From positions 1 through 64,000 of the forward strand of contig CACLKR010000001.1 in the NCBI GenBank assembly GCA_902607625.1: DNA of 64,000 bases, written 5' to 3'. Every line of letters begins with the position of its first letter. The first letter of the stretch is position 1. A model generated the notes under the pieces. That model did not search any database, was not told the DNA's origin, and saw only the letters and a program-made list of their open reading frames with translations. Below, piece by piece: positions 51,933-60,640 of this stretch. Origin of the DNA: an uncultured Pelagibacteraceae bacterium. Its GTDB lineage: Bacteria; Pseudomonadota; Alphaproteobacteria; Pelagibacterales; Pelagibacteraceae. The position numbers were made by a program, and so were the translations under genes.

Positions 51933-52550
51933 TTACCTAGAATAATATTCAACTACTAAATTTGGTTCCATAATAGTGGGGTAAGGAACCTCAGAAAATT
52001 TTGGAACTCTTATCAACTTAGCAATTTTATTTTTTTCATCTAACTGTATATATTCGGGAATTTCTCTTTCTTTACTAACTAAAGCTCCAGCGATAACTAT
52101 TAGTTGTTTTGATTTATCTTTTATTTCTATAGTCTCTGTTTCGCTTACCAAATAACTCGGTATATTAACTTTTTTACCATTAATTTTAACATGGCCATGA
52201 TTAATCAATTGCCTAGCTGAAAATACAGTGGTAGCAAACTTTGCTCTGTAAATAACTGTATCTAACCTTCTTTCAAGTAATCCAATAAAGTTTTCAGAAG
52301 TATTACCTCTTTTTTTTAACGCCTTACGAAAAACATTTCTAAATTGTCTCTCGTTCATATTTCCATAATAAAATTTCAATTTTTGTTTGGCCTGCAACTG
52401 GTTGCCATAATCTGAAATCTTACGTCTTGTTGATTTTCCGTGTTGGCCAGGCTTATAATTTCTGGTATTAAACGGACTTTTAGGTCTTCCCCATAAATTG
52501 ACCTTAAGTCTTCTATCAACCTTATGCTTAGATGCTAATCTTTTTGTCAT
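51933..52550 (-). CDS. rpsD: 30S ribosomal protein S4
   Basis: Primary rRNA-binding protein of the 30S body. The 205-residue protein is of normal length: KHKVDRRLKVNLWGRPKSPF at the start, and the S4 domain with LERRLDTVIYRAKFATTVFSARQLINHGHVKING (recognisable parts LERRLDTVIYRA and ARQLINHGHVKING near residues 95-125). It stands alone among non-ribosomal genes, as is usual for S4 in alphaproteobacteria. Confidence 0.98.
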   Translation of the reverse strand: MTKRLASKHKVDRRLKVNLWGRPKSPFNTRNYKPGQHGKSTRRKISDYGNQLQAKQKLKFYYGNMNERQFRNVFRKALKKRGNTSENFIGLLERRLDTVIYRAKFATTVFSARQLINHGHVKINGKKVNIPSYLVSETETIEIKDKSKQLIVIAGALVSKEREIPEYIQLDEKNKIAKLIRVPKFSEVPYPTIMEPNLVVEYYSR

Positions 52551-52595
52551 ATTTTACACAACGTGATTTATAAACAATGAAAATCTTTTGTCAAT

Positions 52596-53321
52596 TCAGC
52601 TTTTCTTATTAAATTCATTTAAAGTAGAGAAAATTCCAAGCAAAATACGGATTTCTTGCTCTGATAAATTGATCCTGTGAAATATGTTATTAATATTTCT
52701 AATCATACTTTGTCTTTTATGGTTTGGTTGTAAAAAACCCTTTTTATCTAATCCATAAATAATAAAGTTTAAAAATTTATTTACTTCAGACTTTGTTGCA
52801 GCAATACTTTTGTAATTAGAATTGTATATAAATTTTTTATTAGAAACAAATTGAAATAACTGGAAACAAAATAATATTACACTATGAGATAAATTTAATG
52901 AACTAAATTTTTTATTGGTAGGAATTTTGACCAAATAATCTGCACAATTTAGTTCATTGTTAGATAAACCTGAGGCTTCAGGACCAAAAATTATTCCCAC
53001 TTTTTGTTTTTTTTTAATTTTTTTTTTTAAATCTAAAATAGAAATAATTTTTTTATTAACTTTTCTTATCCTTGAGGTAGTTGCAAAAATTATATCCAAA
53101 TCACCAACGGACTGTTCTACAGAATTACAAATTGTTGATGACTTTAAAATATTTTTTGCTCCAACAGATGTTGCTAAAGCTTTTTGATTTGGCCAATCAC
53201 ATCTTGGATTAACAATTCTTAATTTGCTTAAGTTAAAATTTTTCAACGCTCTGGCTACAGATCCTATATTTTCTCCTAATTGGGGCCTGACTAAAATAAA
53301 ATAGATATTTTTAAAACTCAT
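52596..53321 (-). CDS. trmJ: tRNA (cytidine/uridine-32-2'-O-)-methyltransferase TrmJ
   Basis: SPOUT-class methyltransferase modifying position 32 of tRNA. The 241-residue protein begins YFILVRPQLGENIGSVARALKN, then has LRIVNPRCDWPNQKALATSVGA, the SAM-binding knot IIFGPEASGLSNNELNCADY near residue 110 and SSLNLSHSVILFCFQLF, all typical of TrmJ. The ATG at 53321 overlaps the cimA stop (ATGA). The usual partner in other genomes is different, so the coupling to cimA may only reflect compaction. Confidence 0.93.
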   Translation of the reverse strand: MSFKNIYFILVRPQLGENIGSVARALKNFNLSKLRIVNPRCDWPNQKALATSVGAKNILKSSTICNSVEQSVGDLDIIFATTSRIRKVNKKIISILDLKKKIKKKQKVGIIFGPEASGLSNNELNCADYLVKIPTNKKFSSLNLSHSVILFCFQLFQFVSNKKFIYNSNYKSIAATKSEVNKFLNFIIYGLDKKGFLQPNHKRQSMIRNINNIFHRINLSEQEIRILLGIFSTLNEFNKKS

Positions 53322-54922
53322 CAATCGCTTGCAGGAGCTTTTTCTTTATAAAGTTTATAGTCGAGACTGTCGATTAATGCTTTAAAAGATGCTTCTATAA
53401 TGTTAGGAGAAACACCTATTGTGAACCAACTTTTCCCTTTGCCGTCAGTACTTTCAATTGAAACTCTAGTTGTAGCATTAGTTCCGGTATTTAAGATTCT
53501 TACCTTGTAATCTACTAATTTTAAATCTTTTAAATATTTCGAATATTTTCCAACTTTATCAACATTATTTCTTATAGCATTATCTAAAGCGTTAACCGGA
53601 CCATTACCAGATCCTTCACAAAGAATTTCCTGGTCATCAACTATTATATGTGCTCTAGCAAAAGAATTTATTTTATCTTCCGAATCTTTTTTTACCGTAA
53701 CATCATATTTAGAAATGGTTAAATAATTTGGTATTTCACCCAAAAGACGTCTGGCCAATAATTCAAATGAGGCATCAGCACCGTCGTACGAATAACCAAT
53801 AAATTCTCTATCTTTTACTTCGTTGAGCAACATTTGAACTTTAGGATCATTTTTATCAATTGTAATTCCATATTTATTTAATCTCGACATAATATTCGAT
53901 TTGCCAGCTTGATCTGAAACTATAATGTTTCTTACATTTCCTACTAAACTTGGGTCTATATGTTCGTAAGTTTTAGGATCCTTAGAAACAGCAGAAACAT
54001 GTAACCCACCCTTATGTGCAAAAGCTGAAGGCCCAACGTAAGCGGCTCTTCTATTAGATTTTCTATTTAATATCTCGTCTAATAATCTAGAGCATTCAGT
54101 TAGAGTTTTAATTTTATTTTTATTTATTTTTATTTCATAATTATCAGAAAAAGGTTTTTTTAAAACTATGGTTGGAATTAAAGATATCAAATTTGCATTC
54201 CCGCATCTTTCACCAAGTCCATTAATTGTGCCTTGAACTTGACGTGCGCCGGCCAGCACTGCTGTTAAAGAATTTGCAACAGCATTTTCAGTATCATTAT
54301 GAGCGTGAATACCTAGATTTTTCCCTGGAATTTTTTTACTTATGTTTAAAACAATTTCACCTACTTCATGAGGTAAAGTACCTCCATTTGTATCACAAAG
54401 TACAATCCACCTAGCGCCCTCATCATAAGCTGTTTGAATACAATTTAATGCGTATTTTGGATTTTTTTTATAACCATCAAAAAAATGCTCGGCATCAAAC
54501 ATAAATTCTTTTTTATTTTTAACAAACAATTTTGCTGACTCTTTAATATTTTCTAAATTTTCTTCTTTCGTTATGCCCAAAGCTACATCAACATGAAAAT
54601 CCCAAGACTTTCCAACTAAACAGATTGCGGGAACATTAGTATTCAATAACGCTGAAAGTCCAGGATCATTTTCTGCACTTCTTCCTACTTTTTTTGTCAT
54701 GCCAAAAGCTGTAAGAATCGTATTTTCTAATTTAGGAGGGTTATTAAAAAAAGTTGTATCCAAAGTATTTGCGCCGGGCCAGCCTCCTTCTACATAATCA
54801 ACTCCTAATTCCGATAAAGCTTTAGCAATTTTATTTTTATCATCGATAGAAAAATTTACACCTTCTGTTTGCGCTCCATCCCTGAGTGTTGTATCAAAAA
54901 TATATATTTTTTCCTTACTCAT
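53321..54922 (-). CDS. cimA: (R)-citramalate synthase
   Basis: Condenses pyruvate with acetyl-CoA to citramalate, opening a threonine-independent route to 2-oxobutyrate and isoleucine. The 533-residue protein is of the CimA type and longer than LeuA catalytic cores: FDTTLRDGAQTEGVNFSIDD at residues 9-28, VEGGWPGANTLD, HAHNDTENAVANSL (metal-binding His residues, near 205), GTINGLGERCGNANL and a C-terminal LeuA-dimer regulatory domain. Its ATG overlaps the cysS stop. Such use of CimA is common in streamlined marine bacteria. Confidence 0.93.
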   Translation of the reverse strand: MSKEKIYIFDTTLRDGAQTEGVNFSIDDKNKIAKALSELGVDYVEGGWPGANTLDTTFFNNPPKLENTILTAFGMTKKVGRSAENDPGLSALLNTNVPAICLVGKSWDFHVDVALGITKEENLENIKESAKLFVKNKKEFMFDAEHFFDGYKKNPKYALNCIQTAYDEGARWIVLCDTNGGTLPHEVGEIVLNISKKIPGKNLGIHAHNDTENAVANSLTAVLAGARQVQGTINGLGERCGNANLISLIPTIVLKKPFSDNYEIKINKNKIKTLTECSRLLDEILNRKSNRRAAYVGPSAFAHKGGLHVSAVSKDPKTYEHIDPSLVGNVRNIIVSDQAGKSNIMSRLNKYGITIDKNDPKVQMLLNEVKDREFIGYSYDGADASFELLARRLLGEIPNYLTISKYDVTVKKDSEDKINSFARAHIIVDDQEILCEGSGNGPVNALDNAIRNNVDKVGKYSKYLKDLKLVDYKVRILNTGTNATTRVSIESTDGKGKSWFTIGVSPNIIEASFKALIDSLDYKLYKEKAPASD

Positions 54923-56277
54923 TTATATTTCCATATTGTTTGATCTTGTTTATCTTCAATGACTACACCTTTATTTTCTAGTTCTTTTCTAATAATGTCT
55001 GCTAATTTGTAATCTCTTTTTATTCTAGCATTATTTCTATCTTTAATTTTTTGATTAATAAAGCTTTCATCTATTTTAACTTTAGATTTCTTAAAATTTT
55101 TCCATAAATGCTTATCTTCTTCAAGCAAACCAATTAGATTGCAAGCTTTTAAAAATTTAACTTTCGAAGATTTATTTCCTTTAATTGACTCATCGTAAAG
55201 CAAATGTAGTTTAGATATATACTCGGGAGTATTTAAATCTTCTAGAAGTGGATTCAATACATCATCGTCTAATTCTTCTGAATCTATTTTTTCAAATTGG
55301 TTGTACCATTTATCTAATGTATTTTGACTTTCTTGAATTAATCTTTCATTCCAATCCAGTGGTTGTTTGTAATGTGAGCTTAAAAGCGCCAGTCTTATAA
55401 CTTGACCATTAATATTTTCCCTCAACTTATTAATGAAAACTATATTACCAATAGATTTGGACATCTTTTCTTTATCAAAGGTAACAAAACCATTGTGAAC
55501 CCAATAATTTGCAAATTTATCAGTTTTATTTGCACAACGTGATTGAGCAATTTCATTTTCATGATGTGGAAAAACTAAATCAAGACCGCCTCCATGTATA
55601 TCAAATTTCTTACCTAAAAACTTTTCACTCATAACAGAACATTCTAAATGCCAGCCTGGTCTACCTCTTCCCCATGGAGAAGCCCAGCCAGGATCGCTTA
55701 CCTCGGAAGGTTTCCAAAGGACGAAATCAAGAGGATCTTTTTTATATTTGGAAACTTCAACTCTTGAACCAGCTACTAATTGTTTAGAATTTTTATTTGA
55801 TAATTTCCCATATTCATTAAATGAAGAAACGGAGAAATAGACATGCTTTTCGTTTTCATAAGCATTTTTATTTTTAATTAAATTTGTAACCATACTTATC
55901 ATTTCTTTAATATGATCAGTTGCTTTAGGTTCAAAACTTGGTTTTTGGCAATTTAAGTATTGGCAGTCCTGATGAAAGTCTTTAGTAATAGTTTTAGTCA
56001 GTTCATTAATACTCTTATTGTTCTTTTTTGATGACTCTATAATTTTATCATCTATATCCGTAATGTTTCTAACATAAGTAATTTTATTTTTACCATAAAT
56101 TTTTTTTAGGAGTCTAAATAAAACATCAAAAACCACTAATGGCCTTGCATTACCGATATGAGGGAAATCATAAACGGTCGGACCGCAAACATACATACCA
56201 ACTTTACTATTATCTATTGGCAGAAATTTTTCCTTTTTGTTTGATAAAGTATTAAAAAGATTTAAGTTTTTAGTCAT
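54919..56277 (-). CDS. cysS: Cysteinyl-tRNA synthetase
   Basis: Class I aminoacyl-tRNA synthetase charging tRNA-Cys. The 452-residue protein has the zinc-site and HIGH-like signature YVCGPTVYDFPHIGNARP near residue 29, WHLECSVMSEKFLG with further Zn ligands (near 214), HGGGLDLVFPHHENEIAQS and the KMSKS motif in KEKMSKSIGNIV near residue 270. It overlaps nadE (8 bases) and cimA (4 bases), forming a nadE-cysS-cimA-trmJ unit. Confidence 0.97.
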   Translation of the reverse strand: MTKNLNLFNTLSNKKEKFLPIDNSKVGMYVCGPTVYDFPHIGNARPLVVFDVLFRLLKKIYGKNKITYVRNITDIDDKIIESSKKNNKSINELTKTITKDFHQDCQYLNCQKPSFEPKATDHIKEMISMVTNLIKNKNAYENEKHVYFSVSSFNEYGKLSNKNSKQLVAGSRVEVSKYKKDPLDFVLWKPSEVSDPGWASPWGRGRPGWHLECSVMSEKFLGKKFDIHGGGLDLVFPHHENEIAQSRCANKTDKFANYWVHNGFVTFDKEKMSKSIGNIVFINKLRENINGQVIRLALLSSHYKQPLDWNERLIQESQNTLDKWYNQFEKIDSEELDDDVLNPLLEDLNTPEYISKLHLLYDESIKGNKSSKVKFLKACNLIGLLEEDKHLWKNFKKSKVKIDESFINQKIKDRNNARIKRDYKLADIIRKELENKGVVIEDKQDQTIWKYK

Positions 56278-57010
56278 TTTTCATTTTGCAAATAGGAATG
56301 GGTTTCATTTTATGCAAATTCCTTTTCCTCATTTCTAAATATTTTTTGTGTTCTTTATTATTAGGATCTTTCATAGCTTCTTCCAATTCTTGATAGGACA
56401 TACCTAACTGACCTACATCAGTTCTGCCATCGTCCCATAAACCATCTGTGGGTTGAGCTTTGATAATTTCCTCTAATATCCCTAATTTTTTTCCCATATC
56501 CCAAACTTGAGATTTTGTACAATCTGCTATTGGTGAAATATCAACGCCTCCATCTCCATATTTAGTATAAAAGCCAACACCAAAATCTTCTACCTTATTT
56601 CCTGTTCCTACAACTATGCCGTTGTTTGAGGTAGCTACTTGATAAAGCGTTGTCATTCTTAATCGAGCTCTTGAGTTAGCCAGACCATGTTCATTATTAA
56701 ATTGATTTAATGAATTTTTAAAAGATTTAAAAACATTGTCTAAATCAATTATATGCCCTTCTATATTTTTGAATTTATTTTTAAGCCATTTTTGATGTTT
56801 CAAACTTAAATCATGTTGTTCTTTTATTTGCTTTATTGGCATAGAAAGAACCATAGTTTTTTTTCCAGTAAGGGCACAAATTGTACTAGTAACTGAAGAA
56901 TCGATTCCTCCTGAAATACCAATAACTAAAGCTTCAGGTGCTTTAGGCATAGATTTACAATAATCTATAATCCAATTTTTTATATAATCAATTCTTTCCG
57001 ATGTTTGCAT
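56270..57010 (-). CDS. nadE: NAD synthetase, ammonia-dependent
   Basis: Last step of NAD synthesis, amidating deamido-NAD. The 246-residue protein contains only the synthetase domain and no glutaminase domain: the PP-loop LVIGISGGIDSSVTSTIC is near residue 27, VVGTGNKVEDFGVGFYTKYGD (parts VVGTGNKVEDFG and YTKYGDGGVDISPIAD) near residue 134, and QPTDGLWDDGRTDVGQLGMSY (part PTDGLWDDGRTD) near 183. It therefore uses ammonia directly. Another NAD gene, nadK, is elsewhere in the window. Confidence 0.95.
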   Translation of the reverse strand: MQTSERIDYIKNWIIDYCKSMPKAPEALVIGISGGIDSSVTSTICALTGKKTMVLSMPIKQIKEQHDLSLKHQKWLKNKFKNIEGHIIDLDNVFKSFKNSLNQFNNEHGLANSRARLRMTTLYQVATSNNGIVVGTGNKVEDFGVGFYTKYGDGGVDISPIADCTKSQVWDMGKKLGILEEIIKAQPTDGLWDDGRTDVGQLGMSYQELEEAMKDPNNKEHKKYLEMRKRNLHKMKPIPICKMKND

Positions 57011-57062
57011 AAATATTAATGTTCATTTGTTAAAATAGATCTTAATAATTAAAATTCAATTA

Positions 57063-58442
57063 TTAAGATGCTGCTTGAATAATATTCTTTGAATATTGGG
57101 AGTTTTTCTTAATCTCATCTGAAATCAAGAATGCTAGTTCTAAAGCTTGATTTGCATTAAGTCTAGGATCACAATGCGTATGGTATCTGTGTGATAAATC
57201 TTTTTCTGATATTTTTTGAGCACCACCAGTACATTCAGTAACATTTTGTCCAGTCATTTCTATATGAAGTCCACCGGCATAACTTCCTTCTGCTTTGTGA
57301 ACTCCAAATACTCTTTTAACTTCTTTTACCACATTATTAAAAGGTCTTGTTTTAAATCCCGTTGCAGATTTGATTGTATTACCATGCATAGGATCGCAAG
57401 ACCAAATAACGTTAAAACCTTCTTTTTTAATTGATCTAATTAATTTAGGTAAAAATTTTTCAACATTATCTGCGCCAAATCTTGATATAAGAGTTATTCT
57501 CCCCGCTTCATTTTTTGGATTCAAAATATTACAAAGCTTGATTAATTCAGAATCTTTTAATGTAGGTCCACATTTAATACCAATAGGATTTTTAATTCCT
57601 CGACAAAATTCAACGTGACCGCCATCAGGTTGTCTTGTTCTATCACCAATCCACACGAAGTGCGCTGACGTATCATGGTATTCTCCAGTGGTAGAATCAA
57701 TTCTTGTCATAGATTGCTCGAAAGGTAAAAGTAAAGCTTCATGTGAAGTATAAAAATTTACAGTTCTCAATCTTCTATTATGATCGCCGTGTATACCGCA
57801 CGCTTCCATAAAAGATATTGAGTCGCTTATTTTGTCTTCAATTTCTTTAAATTTTTTACCTTCAGGACTTTTATTTACAAATCCTAAATTCCATAAATGA
57901 ATTTTTTTTAGGTCAGCAAACCCACCTTGGGATAGCGCTCTTAACAAATTTAATGTGGAAGCTGCTTGTGAATAAGCTTTGAATAATCTTTTGGGGTCGG
58001 GCTTTCTTGCTTTTTCGCTAAATTCAATGCCGTTTATATTGTCGCCTAAATATGTTGGAAGCTCTTTTCCGTTTTTAATCTCAATGGGAGAACTTCTGGG
58101 TTTAGAAAATTGTCCGGCTATTCGACCAACTTTGACTACAGGTAAAGATGCAGAGAAAGTTAAAACTAAAGCCATTTGTAATATAACTTTGAAAGTATCT
58201 CTAATATTATCGGGATGAAACTCAGCAAAACTTTCTGCGCAGTCTCCTCCTTGTAAAAGAAAAGCTTTTCCTTCTATAACTTGAGAAAGTGATTTTTTTA
58301 ACGCTCTAGTCTCTCCAGCAAAAACCAAAGGTGGAAATGAACTTACCTTTTTTAATACCATAGCAAGTTCTTTTTCATCCTCATATTTTGGAATGTGTTT
58401 AACCTGATAATTTTTCCAACTATTTAATGACCATTTCTTCAT
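57063..58442 (-). CDS. 3-deoxy-7-phosphoheptulonate synthase, class II
   Basis: First step of the shikimate pathway, condensing PEP and erythrose 4-phosphate. The 459-residue plant-like (class II) enzyme has FAGETRALKKSLSQVIEGKA, the metal-site Cys in LLQGGDCAESFAEF (near residue 82), VGRIAGQFSKPRSSP, VWIGDRTRQPDGGHVEFCRG and SCDPMHGNT with a metal-ligand His, followed by HIEMTGQNVTECTGG. It is 52 bases upstream of nadE. The family carries several gene names (aroF, aroG, aroH), so none is given. Confidence 0.95.
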   Translation of the reverse strand: MKKWSLNSWKNYQVKHIPKYEDEKELAMVLKKVSSFPPLVFAGETRALKKSLSQVIEGKAFLLQGGDCAESFAEFHPDNIRDTFKVILQMALVLTFSASLPVVKVGRIAGQFSKPRSSPIEIKNGKELPTYLGDNINGIEFSEKARKPDPKRLFKAYSQAASTLNLLRALSQGGFADLKKIHLWNLGFVNKSPEGKKFKEIEDKISDSISFMEACGIHGDHNRRLRTVNFYTSHEALLLPFEQSMTRIDSTTGEYHDTSAHFVWIGDRTRQPDGGHVEFCRGIKNPIGIKCGPTLKDSELIKLCNILNPKNEAGRITLISRFGADNVEKFLPKLIRSIKKEGFNVIWSCDPMHGNTIKSATGFKTRPFNNVVKEVKRVFGVHKAEGSYAGGLHIEMTGQNVTECTGGAQKISEKDLSHRYHTHCDPRLNANQALELAFLISDEIKKNSQYSKNIIQAAS

Positions 58443-58495
58443 AACAATTTAATACGATTCACTGTATATTCCAGAAAAACAATTTGTACAAGTTA

Positions 58496-59452
58496 ATGAA
58501 AAAAATATTTTTAAATAATTTACTAATAACGCTGATTTTTTTCTTTATTTTCGAAATCTTTTTAAGATCTTTTGGACTTGCAGATTTGAGAGGCCATGGA
58601 AAAGAACTTAAAGAAAAACGAAAAAATGTGGAAACATTGGTATTTGGAAAAAAAGTTTTTTTGGACCAATATGGATATAGAGTGCCATATAAGGAATTTG
58701 TTTATAAAAAAAATGAAAATAACATCATATTTATAGGAGATAGCGTTTTATTTGGCTCTGGAGTCAATGAAGAAGAAACTTTTGTAGGAAGGCTTAGAAA
58801 AGATAATGAAGACAAATCTTATGTAAATGCTGCTATTATTGGAAATGATGTATCGGAAAATTTATCTGATATTAAAAAAAACTACAAGTTGTTTGGTAAC
58901 AGTAATTTTTTTATAATTTTAACTTTAGACGATATTATAAACGGCAAAGCAACAAAAAAGAAAAATGACGAAGATGAAAAAAACGTTAATTTAATTCAAA
59001 GACTCAAAAATAATTATTTTCTTAATAAAATAAATTTATTTCTTAGAACAAAATCTTATACATATCTTTGGTTAAAAGGAATTGTAACAAAGCCTTCAAA
59101 ACGGTATTTTTTTGAAAGTCTTGATCATTACAAAGATGAAGAAAAAATTAATTTTTTTAATACCAAAATAGGTGAAATAAAAAATTTTGAAAAATCCAAA
59201 GATATAAATATAAAATTTATAATCTTACCGTATGAATATCAAACAAGAAATTATTGTGAGTCAAAATTTCTTCTTCCACAAGAAAAAATATTAAAAGTTT
59301 TTGAAAAAAGAAAAATTGATTATATAAACTTAACAAAGAACTTTTGCAATCACCCTACCCCAAAAAAATTATATTTAAATTTTGATCCTGTTCATTTATC
59401 AATAAAAGGTCATGATCTTGTATTTAAACTAATAAAAAGCGCGATTTATTAA
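58496..59452 (+). CDS. Membrane-anchored SGNH-hydrolase-like protein
   Basis: A 318-residue protein with an N-terminal transmembrane anchor (about residues 4-22, IFLNNLLITLIFFFIFEIF) and an SGNH-type domain: block I IIFIGDSVLFGSGVNEEETF near residue 82, and block V LNFDPVHLSIKGHDLVFKL with the Asp-His pair near residue 297. It probably acts in the periplasm on acyl groups of a glycan. The ATG at 58496 is preferred over a TTG at 58484. It ends 4 bases from the convergent DUF5989-like gene, whose partner is an acyltransferase-3, so the three may serve one modification. It is shorter than and distinct from the SGNH protein at 11768-13297. Confidence 0.72.
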   Translation: MKKIFLNNLLITLIFFFIFEIFLRSFGLADLRGHGKELKEKRKNVETLVFGKKVFLDQYGYRVPYKEFVYKKNENNIIFIGDSVLFGSGVNEEETFVGRLRKDNEDKSYVNAAIIGNDVSENLSDIKKNYKLFGNSNFFIILTLDDIINGKATKKKNDEDEKNVNLIQRLKNNYFLNKINLFLRTKSYTYLWLKGIVTKPSKRYFFESLDHYKDEEKINFFNTKIGEIKNFEKSKDINIKFIILPYEYQTRNYCESKFLLPQEKILKVFEKRKIDYINLTKNFCNHPTPKKLYLNFDPVHLSIKGHDLVFKLIKSAIY

Positions 59453-59456
59453 AAAA

Positions 59457-59597
59457 CTAACTATACAAAAAAAGTATTGGATTAAATTTTCCAACCATAA
59501 TCAAAATAATAAATATAATAATAATAATTAATATTGATGGTAGCCAATGTTTTCGTTTGCTTAAAATATATAAAAAAAAATTTTTAAACTTATTCAT
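59457..59597 (-). CDS. Tiny DUF5989-like membrane protein (46 aa)
   Basis: A 46-residue protein: MNKFKNFFLYILSKRKHWLP, one transmembrane segment (about residues 20-34, Ile-rich) and tail GKFNPILFLYS. Size, the basic-aromatic K-R-K-H-W-L-P element before the membrane span and the final hydrophobic-aromatic tail match the DUF5989 protein at 15193-15345, though the tail GSAIAPF motif is not kept. Its ATG overlaps the acyltransferase stop by 8 bases, a strong sign that it is real and coupled. Function unknown. Confidence 0.68.
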   Translation of the reverse strand: MNKFKNFFLYILSKRKHWLPSILIIIIIFIILIMVGKFNPILFLYS

Positions 59598-60585
59598 CTT
59601 TATATTTTGGTCTTAATAATAAAATTGGTTTTTCGAAGTACTTAAAAATCACTGTTGATACAGTAAATAGTATACCAATATAAACAACTAAATTATTAAT
59701 GAGAAAATTGTTTGAAATAATCAAGAAATGCATGATAATTAAATGAAATAAATAGACAGAATATGTCTGAGTAGCCAATGTATTGCAAATATTTTTAAAA
59801 ATTTCTCCTCTAATTAAAAATTCAATATTGCTAAAAGTTAATACAAGAAACATACTTAAAATTTGTGATAAAAAAATAAAATAAACTGTAAAAATTCCTG
59901 AATTATTAAAAAAAATATTTTTATAATTTATAAATATTATAATTAAAATTGAAGTTAAGAAGATAATTATTTTTTTAAAATTAACTAATCTTGTATAATA
60001 AAAACTTAGCAAAAAACCAAAAGCAATAGAATCTAACCTTAAAAAAGTTCCTGTTCTTAAAAAATCGTTTGAAAAATTCTCATGATTTATAATTTTTACT
60101 AATGAAAGAATAATTATAAAATAAATTGCCAATTTATAAGGTTTTATTTTGTTAAATATAATTAGGTAGATGGGAAAGATTAAGTAAAAAAATTCTTCTA
60201 TTGATAATGACCATGCTACCATAAAATAATCATTGTCGACAAAGTTTGGAATTGCTTTTTGAACAAAAAATAAAAATTTGAAAAAATCAAAATTAAAATT
60301 ATTTGAAATGGCCGTATAAAATATTAAAGCCACTAGATATAGCGGAATGGTACGAAACCATCTACGCAGATAAAAAGTCTTAATATTTTTTTTCTCTTTA
60401 TAAATTTTTATTAATTGATTGCTTAAAACAAAACCACTCAAAACAAAAAAAATCTCCACGAAAAGAAATGAATAATATTCAAAGTTTATGCTTTTTTGTA
60501 CAAAGTAAAGATAATGGGTAATTGCAACCCCATAACCAGCTATACCTCTTAATAAATCTAAGCCATAAAATTTTCTATGATGCAT
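59590..60585 (-). CDS. Acyltransferase-3 family membrane protein (O-acyltransferase)
   Basis: Integral membrane acyltransferase of the OafA/NodX family that transfers acetyl or other acyl groups to glycans. The 331-residue protein has about ten hydrophobic spans; the conserved N-terminal RGLDLLRG-like region reads FYGLDLLRGIAGYGVAITHYLY with the catalytic-type His near residue 24, FVEIFFVLSGFVLS follows, and LRRWFRTIPLYL and AWSLSIEEFFYLIFPIY are also typical. The ATG at 60585 is preferred over a TTG at 60600. The coupled tiny DUF5989-like gene overlaps its end. Confidence 0.9.
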   Translation of the reverse strand: MHHRKFYGLDLLRGIAGYGVAITHYLYFVQKSINFEYYSFLFVEIFFVLSGFVLSNQLIKIYKEKKNIKTFYLRRWFRTIPLYLVALIFYTAISNNFNFDFFKFLFFVQKAIPNFVDNDYFMVAWSLSIEEFFYLIFPIYLIIFNKIKPYKLAIYFIIILSLVKIINHENFSNDFLRTGTFLRLDSIAFGFLLSFYYTRLVNFKKIIIFLTSILIIIFINYKNIFFNNSGIFTVYFIFLSQILSMFLVLTFSNIEFLIRGEIFKNICNTLATQTYSVYLFHLIIMHFLIISNNFLINNLVVYIGILFTVSTVIFKYFEKPILLLRPKYKDE

Positions 60586-60640
60586 ATATATTCTTTCCAA
60601 TCTCCACTTCTATTCAATGGAAATGAGTTTGGCTATATAT

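Noticed and set aside
60590-60640. A glmS ribozyme or other leader near glmS
   Set aside because: This is the downstream side of glmS, and upstream the start is fused to glmU (TAATG), leaving no leader.
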